Below, in pieces: positions 24,860 to 37,667 of a stretch of DNA of 64,000 nucleotides. Source of the stretch: Homarus americanus. Lineage: Eukaryota; Arthropoda; Malacostraca; Decapoda; Nephropidae. Position numbers and translations under genes: made by a program. Under the pieces are notes generated by a model that was given only the letters and a program-made list of their open reading frames with translations, was not told the DNA's origin and searched no databases. Positions within the stretch are counted from its first letter, which is position 1. The number at the start of each line of letters is the position of its first letter. The stretch covers positions 4,318,099 through 4,382,098 of the forward strand of contig NW_024722158.1 of the NCBI RefSeq assembly GCF_018991925.1, given 5' to 3'.

Positions 24860-26030
24860 AGTATATATTATCTCAGTCCTATATGTGTATTAAGTGCAAC
24901 ATAGTTTTATTATAAGTTATATTGTATACTGTAGGCTTAATATATAATGTACTATATCGCCACTATCTACGATGCCTATATTCATAAGCCAGTTTCTACA
25001 ATAACCTCTACATAATAAACTAAATACGAGTTACATTAAAGATAAATTCACAATATTTGATGCCAATGACTCACCAGTGTTATGTAACAAACAACCAATT
25101 AAAAGACAAATAATATATATGGATGTAAACAGAAACTAGTATTAATAATATAAACATTCCCCGAACGCCAGAGTAATGTTTATAAATTCACGATACGTAT
25201 TGAGATATTAGCATAAACATTACCTCCGCCATTTAAGGTCAACAAAAACATTTACCCTTGTCATCAAAACATCCTTACATAAATTTACCTCAACATTCAA
25301 CTATTTCTTTATTACCAACAAATTATCTTATTATCTTTATTAAGTGTATTTGTAAAATAATAATACACTAATTATTTTATCAACTTATTTTTATTGAATG
25401 TTTGTCAATCTATATTAGTGATGCAAAAATATTATATTATTTCTAATTAATTATTATTGAGTCTACGTAAATTTGTGTATATAAGTTAATGTATTTATCG
25501 AGCAATCCACACCACATCCGCTTTATTCTGAATATCCACATAACCCACTTCATCCGGCCATTCCTACACAAGTACCCCGCCTGTAATACCATATCCACAC
25601 CCTCCAACTATCCACACCACTTCCACATCACCCGACCATCCATCCACAAGTACCCCGTCTGTAATACCACACCACCCGACCATCTATCCACACCCTCCAA
25701 CCATCCACACCACATCCACATCACCCAACCATCCACACCATTACCCTCTTTTAAGATTGTAAAACAGGATGAAACTGCATTGCTTAGTTCAAGGTAACCT
25801 AATGGCAGACGTGTGTGTGTGTTGTGTGGTAAGGACAACAGCTGATACATAATTGTGATATATGATGGATAAAATGGATAATATAAGAGAGATGGAATAA
25901 ATATAGTAAGATGAATAATAATAATAATAATAATAATAAACAATAATAAAATAATTTCTCAAGTTGTTAAAACGTCACTCTAACATTAAAACACTTTATC
26001 TAAACCAACAATAAACCGGACGATAAAACA

Positions 26031-26084
<54 letters not shown>

Positions 26085-26500
26085 CTCACATTAGACTAAC
26101 GAGCAGCGGACACGGCAAACAAGTCCATTTTTTTGCAATTATTTTAAAACAACAAAACACTTCAGTAACTTACATTTGTGTGTTTATAAGTGTCAAATTA
26201 TTTACTTACAATGTTATATTTGTACTTATACAGCTAAGGTATATTTGTAAGTTGGTAAAATTTAGTTAAATGTTTGTAAGTTAAATGTTAAGTGACCCTG
26301 GATGTTTACTTGTTTATTTACTTAACCAAAAATACGAATTTAAAGACCTGACCTGACCTAACCTAAGCAAAATACGCATTTCACCCAACCACCTGAATCA
26401 ACCCTAACCTAACCACGTGACCCAATTTCTCGATCCAACGAAAAACCTTTATAGTAGAGTAACCACGAGACGTAGTTGAAAGTGTAAAAGCGATGGTTTG
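24820..26500. other. Non-coding AT-rich interval
   Basis: GT microsatellite at 24823-24858, then AT-rich DNA, a CCATCCACACCA(C/A)-rich degenerate repeat (25500-25740), ATA/AAT run (25915-25940) and a CA array (26035-26081). Nothing coding. Confidence 0.7.
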
Positions 26501-26505
26501 AGTCT

Positions 26506-26760
26506 ACACCGTGTACACCAACTATAATAGAACACGGTGTACACCAACTAACATACACCGTGTACACCAACTAACATACACCGTGTACACCAACTATAAT
26601 AGAACACCGTGTACACCAACTAACATACACCGTGTACACCAACTATAATAGAACACCGTGTACACCAACTAACATACACCGTGTACACCAACTAACATGC
26701 ACCGTGTACGCCAACTAACATACACCGTGTACACCAACTAACATACACCGTGTACACCAC
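26506..26760. repeat. Minisatellite, 23/26-bp units with palindromic GTGTACAC core, 11 copies
   Basis: Each unit is ACACCGTGTACACCAACTAA plus CAT, or a longer form with CTATAATAGA. The core contains the palindrome GTGTACAC. One copy has TACGCC for TACACC. Confidence 0.9.
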
Positions 26761-27820
26761 CTAAGATAAAGAATACAGTGCTGTAACCTTCACTAGTAAG
26801 AACAAGGTACAGTACTACAGCAACTAAGACAAGGTGTTTGTATGACCCACAACACACCGTTTCTCTTTGTATTATTCATTCTCACATTACCTTCACACAC
26901 CCTAAGTTAAGTGTTCCTGTATTCATAATTACTGTATTCATAGTGTACCTGTATTCATATAAATTCATAATAAATACAACGAAATATTACACAGTATAGT
27001 TTATCATTAAGTGTGGGGACGGGGGCAATGATTATATAAGTGTTACATTAGAGTGTTTAGTATATTAACTTTATTTCAGTGTTATATTGAAGAGAAACAA
27101 ATAAAATCACTGCTATATTGGAGAGTTTAGTTTATTGCAGTGTTTTATTGAAGAAAAACGACAAAATCACTGCTATATCGGACAGTTTAGGTTATTGTAG
27201 TGTTATATTGAAGAGAACCGACAATAAATAATGAAGCCGCTCACTGTTAACTCACCCGAAAACTAGCCAAGGTTTTATTCAGAAAAAAAAGAACAAGGTT
27301 ACATAAAAGAGAAAAAAAAGACATTCTATAAGTGACCTATAATGGTGATTTGTCGCTTTTGCTTGGAGACGAATTATAATAACTAAGTCGATTATACATG
27401 CAAGACGCCTCTATGTAATGTGTGGCACCGTGCAGGTCTTGTCAGGGAGTAGGGGGGAGGGGCTGCAGCCAACTTTCCCCGAGGCACAAAAACACTTACA
27501 CAGACACACACACTAGCACAACCCCGGTGAAAGAGCGAAACTCCCTGTGGAGGCCATCCCACGTATCTGGCTTTCCCCAGTACGAACAAGGAAACACTCT
27601 AGCTACCTCACCACACCAGTCATGTATCGCTAAAACATGCACTATCTACGTGATATTGAATCCAATTTTAATGCTAAAACAAATACTAAGTTTAAGTGTT
27701 CCGTGATTTATGTTTTTGTCGTGTTAAGATGACATATTGAAGTGTTGTTCTTGTCTATCCTGGAGAAAAACTCCCACGGGCTCTCAGGCGTCGTCTGCAA
27801 CCTCACCACAAGGCAGCCTC
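26761..27820. other. Non-coding interval with short degenerate repeats
   Basis: 27050-27215 shows three degenerate copies of a unit of about 65 bp containing GTTATATTGAAGAGAA(A/C) and TCACTGCTATAT(T/C)GGA. Nothing else recognised. Confidence 0.6.
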
Positions 27821-27939
27821 AAGATGCCAAATTTCTCTGCTGTATAATGATTGGTAGAGTAGGCCTGAGTCTACCACAAACACCATGTGTATAGTGCTAC
27901 ACCACCACAACACACCACCATCTAGATAACGTTATGGTG

Positions 27940-28430
27940 CACATCGCCTTATCTCTTTATCTCCCTTTTCCCGCCCAATCTGTGTTTATCTTTGTGGCAG
28001 GTTTTTTTTCCCGCGCAAACTGCCGCACGAGCCTTGAAGCGTTCCTTCGATTCCTAGCAACGGTCTTTTTCACCGCTATGTCTGCCAAGGCACCGACGAC
28101 GACGACTCCCGTCCACACCACAAGCGTCCTTATGATTAACGTTAATAGATGTTATTTTAACGTGTGAGTTAGGGAGCGTGTAGGACATGCCCTACTGAGC
28201 CCTAAGACCGTCCCCCGTAAGGAAGTTTGTGGTGTGGGTCGAGCAACCTTCCCGCGCTGTAGTTTCTAGGCCACGCCACTGTGATCTCACTGGCTCCCCG
28301 TCGTTACTTCCGTTTTCCCCTGCAGCGTTGAACAGCGTTGAACCTTCTCTGGGCGCTTCCCACTCTGGAGGACGTCAGCTGCCACACGCTGCCACTTCCC
28401 TCATCCACCGTCCAATAGATCACTCCCCCA
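27940..28430. promoter_or_regulatory. CpG-containing segment with two E2F-like sites, candidate promoter
   Basis: TTTTCCCGCCCAAT (about 27966) and TTTTCCCGCGCAAA (about 28006) are close matches to the E2F consensus TTTSSCGC, 40 bp apart. The first overlaps a CCAAT box. The surrounding 500 bases have more CpG than the neighbourhood and include CCACGTGA (E-box) near 28428. It would suit a promoter for the short SPOP/rdx transcript, but no 5' UTR exon or TATA was identified and orientation is unknown. Confidence 0.3.
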
Positions 28431-28982
28431 CGTGATATCGTAGAAGAGACACCCACGTCTTCGGGGGCAGATTATTCGCTATATATAACTCTCAAAGCCT
28501 TAGTTGACAGCGCTCCCCAGGTAAAGTTAATCAAGGTAAAAAAAAAGCCGTTTGTTGCAACCTCGTGGTCTACAACAGGGGATATTGACCCTTGTAGTGC
28601 ATTACCATAAATACTGGAGTCCCGAGCGTTCATTAAGCACCTTGCAACTTTCACAGCTACTAAGGGTACCCCCACCAATGATAAAATACTGTACACCAGA
28701 CTGACTACCGACTGAATGGACCTCGTTAACAACCTTGGCATGTTTACACACTTAGAAATAAAGATTCAGGAAACAGCGACGCACAAAAAACACATTTCAG
28801 ATTACAGAACACTTTATAAGGGTACATGTAGATACCTGTATTTAACGCTTAACACAGTATTCCAAGTAACCTATTTTTTTAGAGTGTTTCTGCCCCCTCG
28901 TGACTATCGCTTCTCTCATGGCCACGGCAGATCTTTTAATGTTTCCAGATTGCTTTGCTACGCCCACCACCACTAAATAAAC

Positions 28983-29140
28983 ACCTGGTCTCCTCCCACC
29001 ACAGACTATCATCTGATCTAAGTAACACCTGGTCTCCCTCACACTATCACCTGGTCTCCTCCCTCCACACTATCACCTGGTCTCCCCCCCACACTATCAC
29101 CTGGTCTCCTCCCCTCATTAACACCTGGTCTCTCCCCCCA
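28983..29140. repeat. Short degenerate minisatellite CACCTGGTCTCC(T/C)...ACTATCA
   Basis: Five to six copies of a unit of about 27-30 bp with CACCTGGTCTCCTCCC and CACACTATCA. Confidence 0.8.
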
Positions 29141-29264
29141 ACACTTACCTGGAGACTCACCGGCCCAGATCCACCGCCAAGGTATCACAAGCTCACTTTT
29201 TTTCTCACCGTAAACAGAACACTGAGCCATGACAGGGGTGAATTATTAGAGGCTCTCACGCTTA

Positions 29265-29695
29265 AATATGTCGGATCACCTGAAGATTAGACGCCCCAGC
29301 TTATTTCACCTGAAGATTTGACGCCCCAGCTTATTTCACCTGAAGATTTGACGGCCAAGCTTATTTCACCTGAAGATTTGACGGCCACAGCTTATTTCAC
29401 CTGAAGATTTGACGGCCAAGCTTATTTCACCTGAAGATTTGACGCCACAGCTTATTTCACCTGAAGATTTGACGGCCAAGCTTATTTCACCTGAAGATTT
29501 GACGCCACAGCTTATTTCACCTGAAGATTTGACGCCCCAGCTTATTTCACCTGAAGATTTGACGCCCCAGCTTATTTCACCTGAAGATTTGACGCCCCAG
29601 CTTATTTCACCTGAAGATTTGACGGCCAAGCTTATTTCACCTGAAGATTTGACGCCACAGCTTATTTCACCTGAAGATTTGACGCCACTGTTTAT
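29265..29695. repeat. 30-bp minisatellite, 14 copies, built from one arm of a dispersed palindromic element
   Basis: The unit is TTATTTCACCTGAAGATTTG plus ACG(C/G)CC(C/A)(C/A)AG. Because the unit is 30 bp and lacks stops, long open frames run through it on both strands (LISPEDLTPQ repeats on plus, VKSSGEIS repeats on minus). They are not genes. The first copy (GATTAGACGCC) is closest to the element seen at 32.2, 44.2, 58.2 and 59.2 kb. Confidence 0.9.
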
Positions 29696-29994
29696 ATACA
29701 TTGTTTACCTGCACTGTTTATGTCCATGCATCTATCACGTTCGCTACTGTGTACATCAGTCTTGTTGTTTACACCTAACAGCGGCCACACGTCAAAGGGT
29801 TTAAACTACCTAAACACAGTTACTATACCTTGTCAAAACACGGGCTAAATCACCTGGTCGAAGTCGAGTATGTGTGTACGTCAGTTTGAGGTCGAGTGAG
29901 TGTGGACATCAGTCAGTAGGTCTCGACCGTGTTCCTGAGGCGCCTGAGGTGGTAGTGGTTCTGGCAGCTTTCTCGCCCTGATAACAATGAGTCT

Positions 29995-30442
29995 GGGAAC
30001 ATCTATCTCCCTATCTCCCTCTCTCTCCCTCCCCCTGTCTCTCACTCTGTTTCTCTCCCTCCCTCTCCCCCTGTTTCTCTCACTCTTTCTCTCCCTCCTT
30101 ATTTTCTCGCTGTTTCTCCCTCTTTTCCTCCTTCTCACTGTCACACTCTCTGTCTTTCCCTCCATCTCTCCCTACCTCCTCCTCCTACCCTCCCCCATCG
30201 CCCTTCCCCACCCCCCACCCACCATGGCCGGAAATGAATGTCAAATCCTCAACACCAGGAAATACTCCCTTGACGCCACTAAAGAAACATACACCCATCC
30301 CCTACCTCCTCCCCACCCCCTACCTACCTCCCCCCTCCCCTACCTACCTCCCCCCTCCCTCCCTCTCAATCCCCACCCCTCTCCTCTTCATCCCTTCCTC
30401 TACCTCTCACTCCTTCCCACCACATCTCTCCCCACCTCCCTC

Positions 30443-30473
<31 letters not shown>

Positions 30474-30475
30474 AC
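29995..30475. repeat. Polypyrimidine tract
   Basis: CT-rich sequence (TCTCCCTCTC, CCTACCTCCC and TCTATCTATC blocks) on the plus strand, followed at about 30550-30715 by a purine-rich GGAGG stretch. Open frames here are compositional. Confidence 0.8.
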
Positions 30476-30867
30476 AGGTGGAGGTTGTAAATAGACACAA
30501 ATTTCTCTTCTGATCTCTAAATACCTCCGCCAAGACGAACCCCAGGCCGGAGGGGGGAGGGGGTGGGAGGGGTGAAGAGAGGAAGGACGGTGAGGAGGTG
30601 GAAGAGGGCGGGGAGGGGGTAAGGAGAGGTGAGGAGAGTGGAGGAGGTGAGGTGGAGAGTGGAGGAGGTGAGGAGGAGAGTGAAGGAGGAGAGGGGAAGG
30701 AGGGGGAGGGGGTAGGAGGACTCTCAGACGATGGTGAGAGAAATGCCTCACTCACGGAAGCTACAGGAACACTTGTCGTCTCAAGGTTCGTCAAAAAATT
30801 TAATTGTCTCTCTCATTTGATATTCAGAGAAAAAAAAATCTCAATTCTGACACGTTAATCATCGACA

Positions 30868-31062
30868 AACGTTGCTGCTGACACCTCACGTTAATCCCCT
30901 AAAAACATTGCTGACACCTTACGTTAATCCCTAAAAACGTTGCTGCTGACACCTCACGTTAATCCCCTAAAAACATTGCTGACACCTTACGTTAATCCCT
31001 AAAAACGTTGCTGCTGACACCTCACGTTAATCCCCTAAAAACGTTGCTGACACCTTACGTTA
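30868..31062. repeat. Minisatellite, composite unit of about 62 bp made of two 31-bp halves, 6 halves
   Basis: Halves read CACCT(C/T)ACGTTAATCCC then TAAAAAC(A/G)TTGCTG, with or without an extra CTG. They alternate strictly, showing a higher-order repeat. Confidence 0.9.
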
Positions 31063-31199
31063 AACCCCATGAACTGTACAGCTTGGCCCTGGAAAGGAGC
31101 CAGAATGCCGTCCGGGCGAGGCTCTGCATTTGTCAACAAGATTGAGGTCATTTAGTAAACAGCTTACCACCTTAACACATATTTGTACCTGCTATACGC

Positions 31200-31490
31200 A
31201 ACGTGGATTAACTATGGAAACACCTTAAAGTAACAGGTATCGATATAGCTAATGAGGTAATTAACGGGACAGGTAACAGTTAGTAGCAGCATAAGTCATA
31301 AGGCAAGTATAATACAGGTAGCGTTTAGGGGAAGTCCTGTAACGTAAATAGTTATGTAACATTATAGGTAACGTAACAAGCTAGGTAAAGTAACAAAGGA
31401 CTGGTCATAAGGCAGGTAACGTAATTAGGTAACAAGTAACATAATAAGACAGGTAACGACACAGGTAACAAAAACTAGTAGTGATAAAGG
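31200..31490. repeat. Degenerate AGGTAAC-rich stretch
   Basis: ACAGGTAAC, TAGGTAACGTAAC, TAGGTAAAGTAAC and similar words recur at 10-30 bp spacing. This looks like an eroded short tandem repeat. Confidence 0.5.
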
Positions 31491-32240
31491 TGTTTCTATT
31501 TGTAACTCATAATACGCATTTTGCATCGACTAAAATCCATCGTTTACAAGACACCATGATTGGGACCTGTGCATGCGTGTGTGTGTGTGTGTGCGTGCGT
31601 GTTTGTGTGTGTGTGCGTGTGTTGGTCTGATGATCTGGCACCAAACAACCGCTTATGTAACCCAGTGCCACGAACGCCACTGTAAGCAAGAGGCGGGCGA
31701 ACGATCGCTTGGGTCATTGAATCGCGCAGGGGTACAAATATCATTGACTTAGATTTTTGCCACGAGTCCGATTTTGCCGATTTTGAGGGATTAGTTGGAG
31801 TACAATGGCTTCGTGTGTACATGTGTGTGTGTGTGTTCAGGGGGGGACTGACAGTGTGTACATAAGTAAACATCAGAACGCACACATGATGAAAGTGATG
31901 TAACTTACACACACTGTCATACACATTTGAGTTTGAGTGTCATGTGGCTTCGTGTGTACCTCTGTGTGTGTGTGTATGTGTGTGTGCGCGCTCGTGGTTT
32001 ATTATATGGGCTAGTAGAGGGAGGAGGGAGGGAGGGGAGGTGGGTGATCACTAACCCAGATTTTCCTCCCCGACCTACTGGGAGAAAGTGAGAGGCTGTG
32101 ATGGTGCTGACTGAGGTACACACACACACACACACGACAGATGACTAGACCTGACCTAGCGAGTCTTAACACCATCAGTCGCGACCTTAACCTGTGTCGT
32201 GTCGAAAGCTCACACCAAACATGTCTTTTATAATATGATG
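31491..32240. other. Non-coding interval with GT/CA runs
   Basis: Several GTGTGTGT patches with GCGT interruptions (31570-31622, 31820-31835, 31963-31990) and a short CA run (32118-32136). No gene. Confidence 0.65.
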
Positions 32241-32242
32241 GG

Positions 32243-32372
32243 AATGCGGATCAGGTGAAGACTAGGCAACCCACCCCTACCCCCCCCCCAGCTTATTTTC
32301 ACCTGATTAAAACACCCAAATGCTACCTGGGGGATTAGGTTAGTGTTTAGTCATCAGGTGAAATATGCCGTG
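32243..32372. mobile_element. Dispersed palindromic element, copy A (both arms)
   Basis: The left arm has CAGGTGAAGACTAGG and then CCCCAGCTTATTTTCACCTG with ATTAAAACACCC. The right arm has GTGTTTAGTCATCAGGTGAA then ATATGCC, the inverse of the left. A poly-C run interrupts the left arm. Confidence 0.6.
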
Positions 32373-32389
32373 GTGTCTGTTAGTAGTGT

Positions 32390-33235
32390 CAGGTGGTGTG
32401 GTGTGATAGTGTGGCAGTAATGGTGTGGCAGTAGTGTAGCATGGTGTGACAGCAAGGTATGGTGGTAATGGTGAGACAGAATATGGTGAGACAGTAATTG
32501 GTGTGACTAGAAATTGCTGCATGTGTGTGTGTGTGAGGCAGGGATGTGTCTTTAACTATGAGGGTCAGTAGCACACACACACACACCACACGGTGACACG
32601 GTGAGATCTCATCTACGCCTTCTCTGTATCTACGACCACCCACTACTGTACGCGCTTGTCTGTATCACGCCCACTCTTACTGTATCACGCCTACACTCTC
32701 TGTAACCCGCCCACTCACTGTATCAAGTCTAGTGTGTAGTTGTAACGACACATGTGAGTGACAGTGAGTGACGGTCACTTATCACCAGACACAGCAGTAA
32801 CTCCATCATTAACACTCTACCTTAACTAGATGCGTTCACCACTAAAAGACTTAAATTAACGTATATAATATTTAACAATGATTCCCCGTGTTAATTATGT
32901 CTCTTACCTGGTGCCAATTAACAGGTAAATAAGCTAATAATTATTCCTTCACACATACAAGTGAATAACTCCCTCACGGGTGTTATACATCCATCACACA
33001 GATCAGTATAGCCTGTATTACTTAACCCAACCTAACGCAATAACCACGCCAGACGATAAGGGCAACGCCTGGCGAACGTTCACCCGGGTTTAAGCATCAT
33101 AGACTTTATCATGATAGACCAATTAAACCTTCAGACCACCAGGAAATATGCGTCTGTAACAACGCCTGGCGAACGTTCTCTCACCTTCTACCAGCACTGG
33201 CGGTCGCGTGGTTCAGGGTGTATAAGACCGCCCTC
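32390..33235. other. Non-coding interval
   Basis: TGGTGTGGCAGTA-type degenerate repeats (32390-32510) and CGCCCACTC/TGTATCACGCC repeats (32640-32720). No gene. Confidence 0.6.
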
Positions 33236-33435
33236 TCTCACCCCTCCCCCCAACACTCCTTCCCTCCCTCCATCACCCCTTCCCTCCCTCCATCACCCCT
33301 TCCCTCCCCCCAACACTCCTTCCCTCCATCACCCCTTCCCTCCCTCCATCACCCCTTCCCCTCCCTCCATCATCCCTTCCTCCCTCCACCCTCCTCCCTC
33401 CACACTCCTTCTCCCCCTCCTCACCCCCTCAACCC
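33235..33435. repeat. CCTCCATCACCCCTTCCCTC minisatellite
   Basis: About eight copies of a 20-28 bp unit, CCCTCCATCACCCCTTCC with a CCCCAACACTCCTT variant. Confidence 0.85.
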
Positions 33436-33497
33436 ACACACACTTGCTCATATCAATTTAGTTTATAAATACGTGACAGTTTCTTTACAAAGTCCAC

Positions 33498-33498
<1 letters not shown>

Positions 33499-33549
<51 letters not shown>

Positions 33550-33572
33550 GTGTGTGTGTGTGCGTGTGTGTA
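33499..33572. repeat. GT microsatellite
   Basis: Mostly pure GT with GCGT and ACGT interruptions at its 3' end. Confidence 0.97.
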
Positions 33573-34380
33573 CGTGTTTTAAACAAATAAAACAACAATA
33601 CCAAAAACAACTCGGCGAAATAAAACCCACACCAATTAAAACCAACTGACTTTTTTTTAACAACACCAACAACATCAGTTTACAATCCCGATACAACTCA
33701 CAACAACAACAAATACAACACTGGATTAACATTACCTACAAACAAAACTGTATCAACAACTTATAGAAAAAATGGTTTGGGTTTATTTTTTACGTGTTAA
33801 AATCTTAAAACCAATTCCTCATTACAAGACCCCCCCAAAAAAAACCACACACAAATTTAGTGTTAAACCAGTGTTATGAAAAAGATATCAACAGGTGTAT
33901 AAAGACTAATTAATAAACCCCATCACTTCAACAGGTGTACAATAAACTAAATTACCTAACACACGTGCCACAGGTAGATTAATTAACTGGGTTGATTTCA
34001 AACAGGTGTACGGTGTCAGATAAGGTAGATTCGCGCCATAATGTGACCTGTTTCTTGATGCTCATTTGTTTCTCTCTCAATAATCAAAACACTTCACTGT
34101 ATAATGTAAACAGAACCATAACGCAATACGTATATAACAGACAGATCAATAACGTCTAGTGTGATTCTTGTCTGATTCCTGTATATGTTAGAGGAAAGAA
34201 GGAATGATTGAATGAAGAGGTGAAAGGTGGAGAGGTGAAAGAAGGGAAGAGGTGACAGAAAGGAGAGGTGATAGAAGGAAGAGATGAAATAAGAAAGAAG
34301 AAAGAAGGGAGAAATAAAAGAAGCGAGTTTTCCTTAACGCCATAACGAAGTCTTAAAAAGTTATCTGATGAACTTTATTT
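33573..34380. other. Non-coding interval
   Basis: AT-rich, ending in a GGAGAGGTGAAAGAAGG-type degenerate purine repeat (34215-34325). Nothing coding. Confidence 0.6.
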
Positions 34381-34401
34381 TTCATCCAAGTTTCACGAGA
34401 A

Positions 34402-34800
34402 CTGAGGGGAGTGGAGGGAGAGGGAGGGAGGAGGGAGGGAGGGAGGGGAGGGGAGGGAGGGAAGGATGGAGGGAGGGGAGAGGGAGGTGTGGAGGATAGA
34501 GGGGAGGGATGGGGAGGGAGGGAGAGGGAGGGAGAGGGAGTGGAGGAGAGGAGGTGGAGGGAGGGTGGAGAGAGGAGGGAGAGAAGGAGGGAGGGAGGTG
34601 AGAGGAGGGGTGGAGGGGAAAGGGGAGGGGGAGGAGAGGGAGGGGGGAGTGGGGGAGAGGGGGTGGAGGGTAAGGGAGGGAGGGAGGGGAGGGAGGAGGG
34701 ATGGAGGGGGGAGGAGGGAGGGAGGGAGGAAAGAAACGAAGGAAGAAGGAAGGAAGAGAAGGAAAACGAAAGAATGGAAAGGGGAGGAAAGGAAGGGGGG
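34402..34800. repeat. Polypurine tract (GGGA/GGAG)
   Basis: About 400 bases of nearly pure A/G on the plus strand. The very long open frames (Gly/Glu/Arg on plus, Pro/Ser/Leu on minus) follow from composition only. Confidence 0.9.
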
Positions 34801-34939
34801 TAAGGGAGTGAACAACACCTGCAGCGGGGTAACTCACTCACCCAGGCTCGTGTGCTGCGTCACCTCAAAAACTCTCGGACCCACAAACATTGAGGTCAGG
34901 CTATACACTACACCGACCTCTGGGGGGGGAGGCACTACA

Positions 34940-35610
34940 CTTACACCCAACCCTGCCTTACACCCCTCTACCTTAAAGCCAACCCTGCCTTACACCCCTC
35001 TACCTTATAGCCAACCCTGCCTTACACCCCTCTACCTTATAGCCAACCCTGCCTTACACCCCTCTACCTTAAAGCCAACCCTGCCTTACACCCCTCTACC
35101 TTATAGCCAACCCTGCCTTACCCCTCTACCCATACCATAGCCAACTGCCTTACACCTCTACCCAGCCAACCCTGCCTTACACCCTCTACCTTAGCCAACC
35201 CTGCCTTACACCCCCCCTATAGCCAACCCTGCCTTACACCCTCTACCTTATAGCCAACCCCCTGCCTTACACCCCTCTACCTTATAGCCAACCCTGCTTT
35301 ACACCCCTACCCCAACCTCCTTACACCCTACCTTATACCCAACCCTGCCTACACCCTCTACCTTATAGCCAACCCTGCCTACACCCCTACCTTATAGCCA
35401 ACCCTGCCTTACACCCCTCTACCTTATAGCCAACCCTGCCTTACACCCCTACCTATAATAACCCTGCCTTACACCTCACCTTATAGCCAACCCTGCCTTA
35501 CACCCCTCTACCTTATAGCCAACCCTGCCTTACACCCCTCTACCTTATAGCCAACCCTGCCTTACACCCCTCTACCTTATAGCCAACCCTGCCTTACACC
35601 CCTCTACCTT
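34940..35610. repeat. Minisatellite, 32-bp unit, about 21 copies, eroded in the middle
   Basis: The unit is CCAACCCTGCCTTACACCCC plus TCTACCTTATAG. Copies at 34970-35110 and 35475-35610 are nearly identical, whereas those at 35110-35470 carry many small deletions. Confidence 0.93.
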
Positions 35611-36970
35611 ACACACACACACAATCATCATCCCCACATAACGCCAAAAAAGGAGAAAAATTTATGTATAAAATTATGAATGACTTAAAAATACCCCCAG
35701 AGCGTGAATGGTCATGAACGACTGTGTTTAACCTACAATCTACTTTTCCTTTTGGCAAGCATTGAATGTGTGTGTGTATGTGCGTGTGTAAGGTACAAGA
35801 AGATTGGTTATTAGCCAAGTATAGTGAGTGAGTGAGTTAGTTGTACAGGGTCTTAATTTAACATAGTGTGAGTTAATTTACCTACAAACATATTAACATC
35901 ATCTTAATAGGTATTTTAACATCAGCAACACTTGGGTAGAATGTCAGGCAGGTATAGAGGACAATATTGTGTAGCCCAGCGCAACACAGCTCAGCCCAAC
36001 ACAACACAGCTCAGCCCAACACAGCCCAGCTCAGCCCAACCTTCCACCACCACTACCACCACAGCAACTCTCCAAGCGGCGGCACAAAAACACGTCACAA
36101 CCCAGACCAGTTAGTACCTCCACAACACCACGCTATTACTGTTACACACCACCATGAGGAGGAAGAAGGGGAAGGGGAGGAGAGGGGAAGGAAGGAAGGA
36201 AGGAAGGAAGGAAGGAAGGAAGGAAGGAAGGAAGGAAGGAAGGAAGGAAGGAAGAGGTAGTAGTGGGGGGGTGGGGAGGTTCACTTGCTCCAAACATGAA
36301 CACCCACAACGAACAAGGGAAGGTGCATGATGGTGTAAGTTAATGGCGTTAGTGAGAGGACCTATAAGACAGCTGGCACCAACACACTGAGAGGGGGGAG
36401 AGGGATGGGAGGGAGGGAGAAGGGGGAGAGAGGGAGGGAGAAGGGGGAGAGAGAGAAGGGGGGGGGGAAGAGAGGGACAATACCATCACAACCCCACAAC
36501 ATGTAATCATCACACACACACACACACACAGGTGACCTTGGCCTACTGAGGGTTGGTTGGGCATTGTGAACCGGGCGTCGAGCTTGTAATACACCTCAGC
36601 AAGTAACTGAATCATCTCTAATCATGTCTATAAAACACAAGTTCAATTCGAGTCTCACGCTACTAATCCTACCTAACTATAGTGACCTCTAATCCTAACA
36701 GGTTCTAATCACATTGGCTTTAGGTCTAATCTTTAATAGGGACAAAAATCAGACCTAATCCAATCTAATCATTAAAATCGGTAACTCAATCGGACAAACA
36801 GACTAACTGGGTGAACAAACTAATTTAACTGATATATATATACTATAGACGAGGAGGAACCACTGAGAGGGGTACAAGTATGCGGTTAAACCAGTCACCT
36901 GAGATTATCGTACACAAGAGGTCAGTTTACGTATAATTAAACGCGCGCCAAACATTTCTTACACACGCAT
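35611..36970. other. Non-coding interval with simple repeats
   Basis: CCCAACACAGCTCAG repeats (35975-36040), a clean GGAA array (about 36186-36253), GGGAGAAGGGGGAGAG repeats (36395-36470), then AT-rich DNA with TCTAATC repeats. No gene. Confidence 0.65.
36186..36253. repeat. GGAA microsatellite
   Basis: About 17 tandem GGAA units, a potential cluster of ETS-core motifs. Confidence 0.95.
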
Positions 36971-36972
36971 AG

Positions 36973-37112
36973 CCTGCCCTAACCTAACCCAACCTGCCCT
37001 AACCTAACCCAACCTACCCTAACCTAAAGTAACATACCCTAACCTAACCTACAGTAACATTCCTTAACCTAACCTATAACACAACCCCACCCTTCCCTAA
37101 CCTACCCTAACC
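36973..37112. repeat. Degenerate telomere-like CCTAA repeat
   Basis: CCCTAACCTAACCCAACCT units repeated, decaying to CCTTAACCTAACCTA. It is an interstitial TTAGG-type derivative like the one at 24.4 kb. Confidence 0.7.
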
Positions 37113-37665
37113 TAAGATATTTAAAGTAATGAACATTGTTGGGATATATATATAATCTAGCAAGTTATTTTCCGGGTATATAAGCAACACAATGCTGTAT
37201 GTAAACTGTGGTCAGCCCAGCCTTGGTATTCACTTACAACTAAAGGTCGATAGGCAGCAACTTGGTTCTTTACCTGAGTTGCGTAAAAAATAATAAAAAA
37301 GTCATATCGGGAGTAAAAATAGAGTGTGTGTGTGTGTGTGTTTTCCTCCTGCCAGAGCACCATCACAGCATCACCACAACAGGCAGCTGCTCTATCAGTG
37401 ATAATGTACTGAGATAACACTATTCATATATAGGGTACAGCCTCGATTAACGCCACACACACACACACACGGAAGCTCCACCACTACACCCGCACCCCAA
37501 CTTTCATCATCCCAGATATTTCTCCAACCAACCGGACGGACGGACGGAACTGTTCGGTAAAATGTAATTATGTCGGTAAAAACTAGAGGAGTAGTTGCTG
37601 GCTGCCTTTCCCTTCGTCCGGCCTGGCGAAGCGTGCAACAATGTCAGGTCTCGGGTTCTTTACCG
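37113..37665. other. Non-coding interval
   Basis: Short GT (37325-37342) and CA (37456-37472) runs and AT-rich sequence. Nothing coding. Confidence 0.6.
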
Positions 37666-37667
37666 TT

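Noticed and set aside
27934..28167. Plus-strand frame of 77 codons next to the E2F-like sites
   Set aside because: No homology-like features, and the frame crosses poly-T and the E2F motifs themselves.
26506..29695. Regularly spaced repeats considered as CRISPR
   Set aside because: Units are directly adjacent with no unique spacers, and the genome is eukaryotic. These are minisatellites.
29366..29804. Open frames on both strands through the LISPEDLTPQ / VKSSGEIS repeat
   Set aside because: A 30-bp stop-free unit keeps all copies in frame on both strands. The array derives from a non-coding dispersed element.
34353..35140. Long Pro/Ser/Leu and Gly/Glu/Arg frames
   Set aside because: They result from a purine-rich tract and the adjoining 32-bp array. 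No domain or codon-bias signal.
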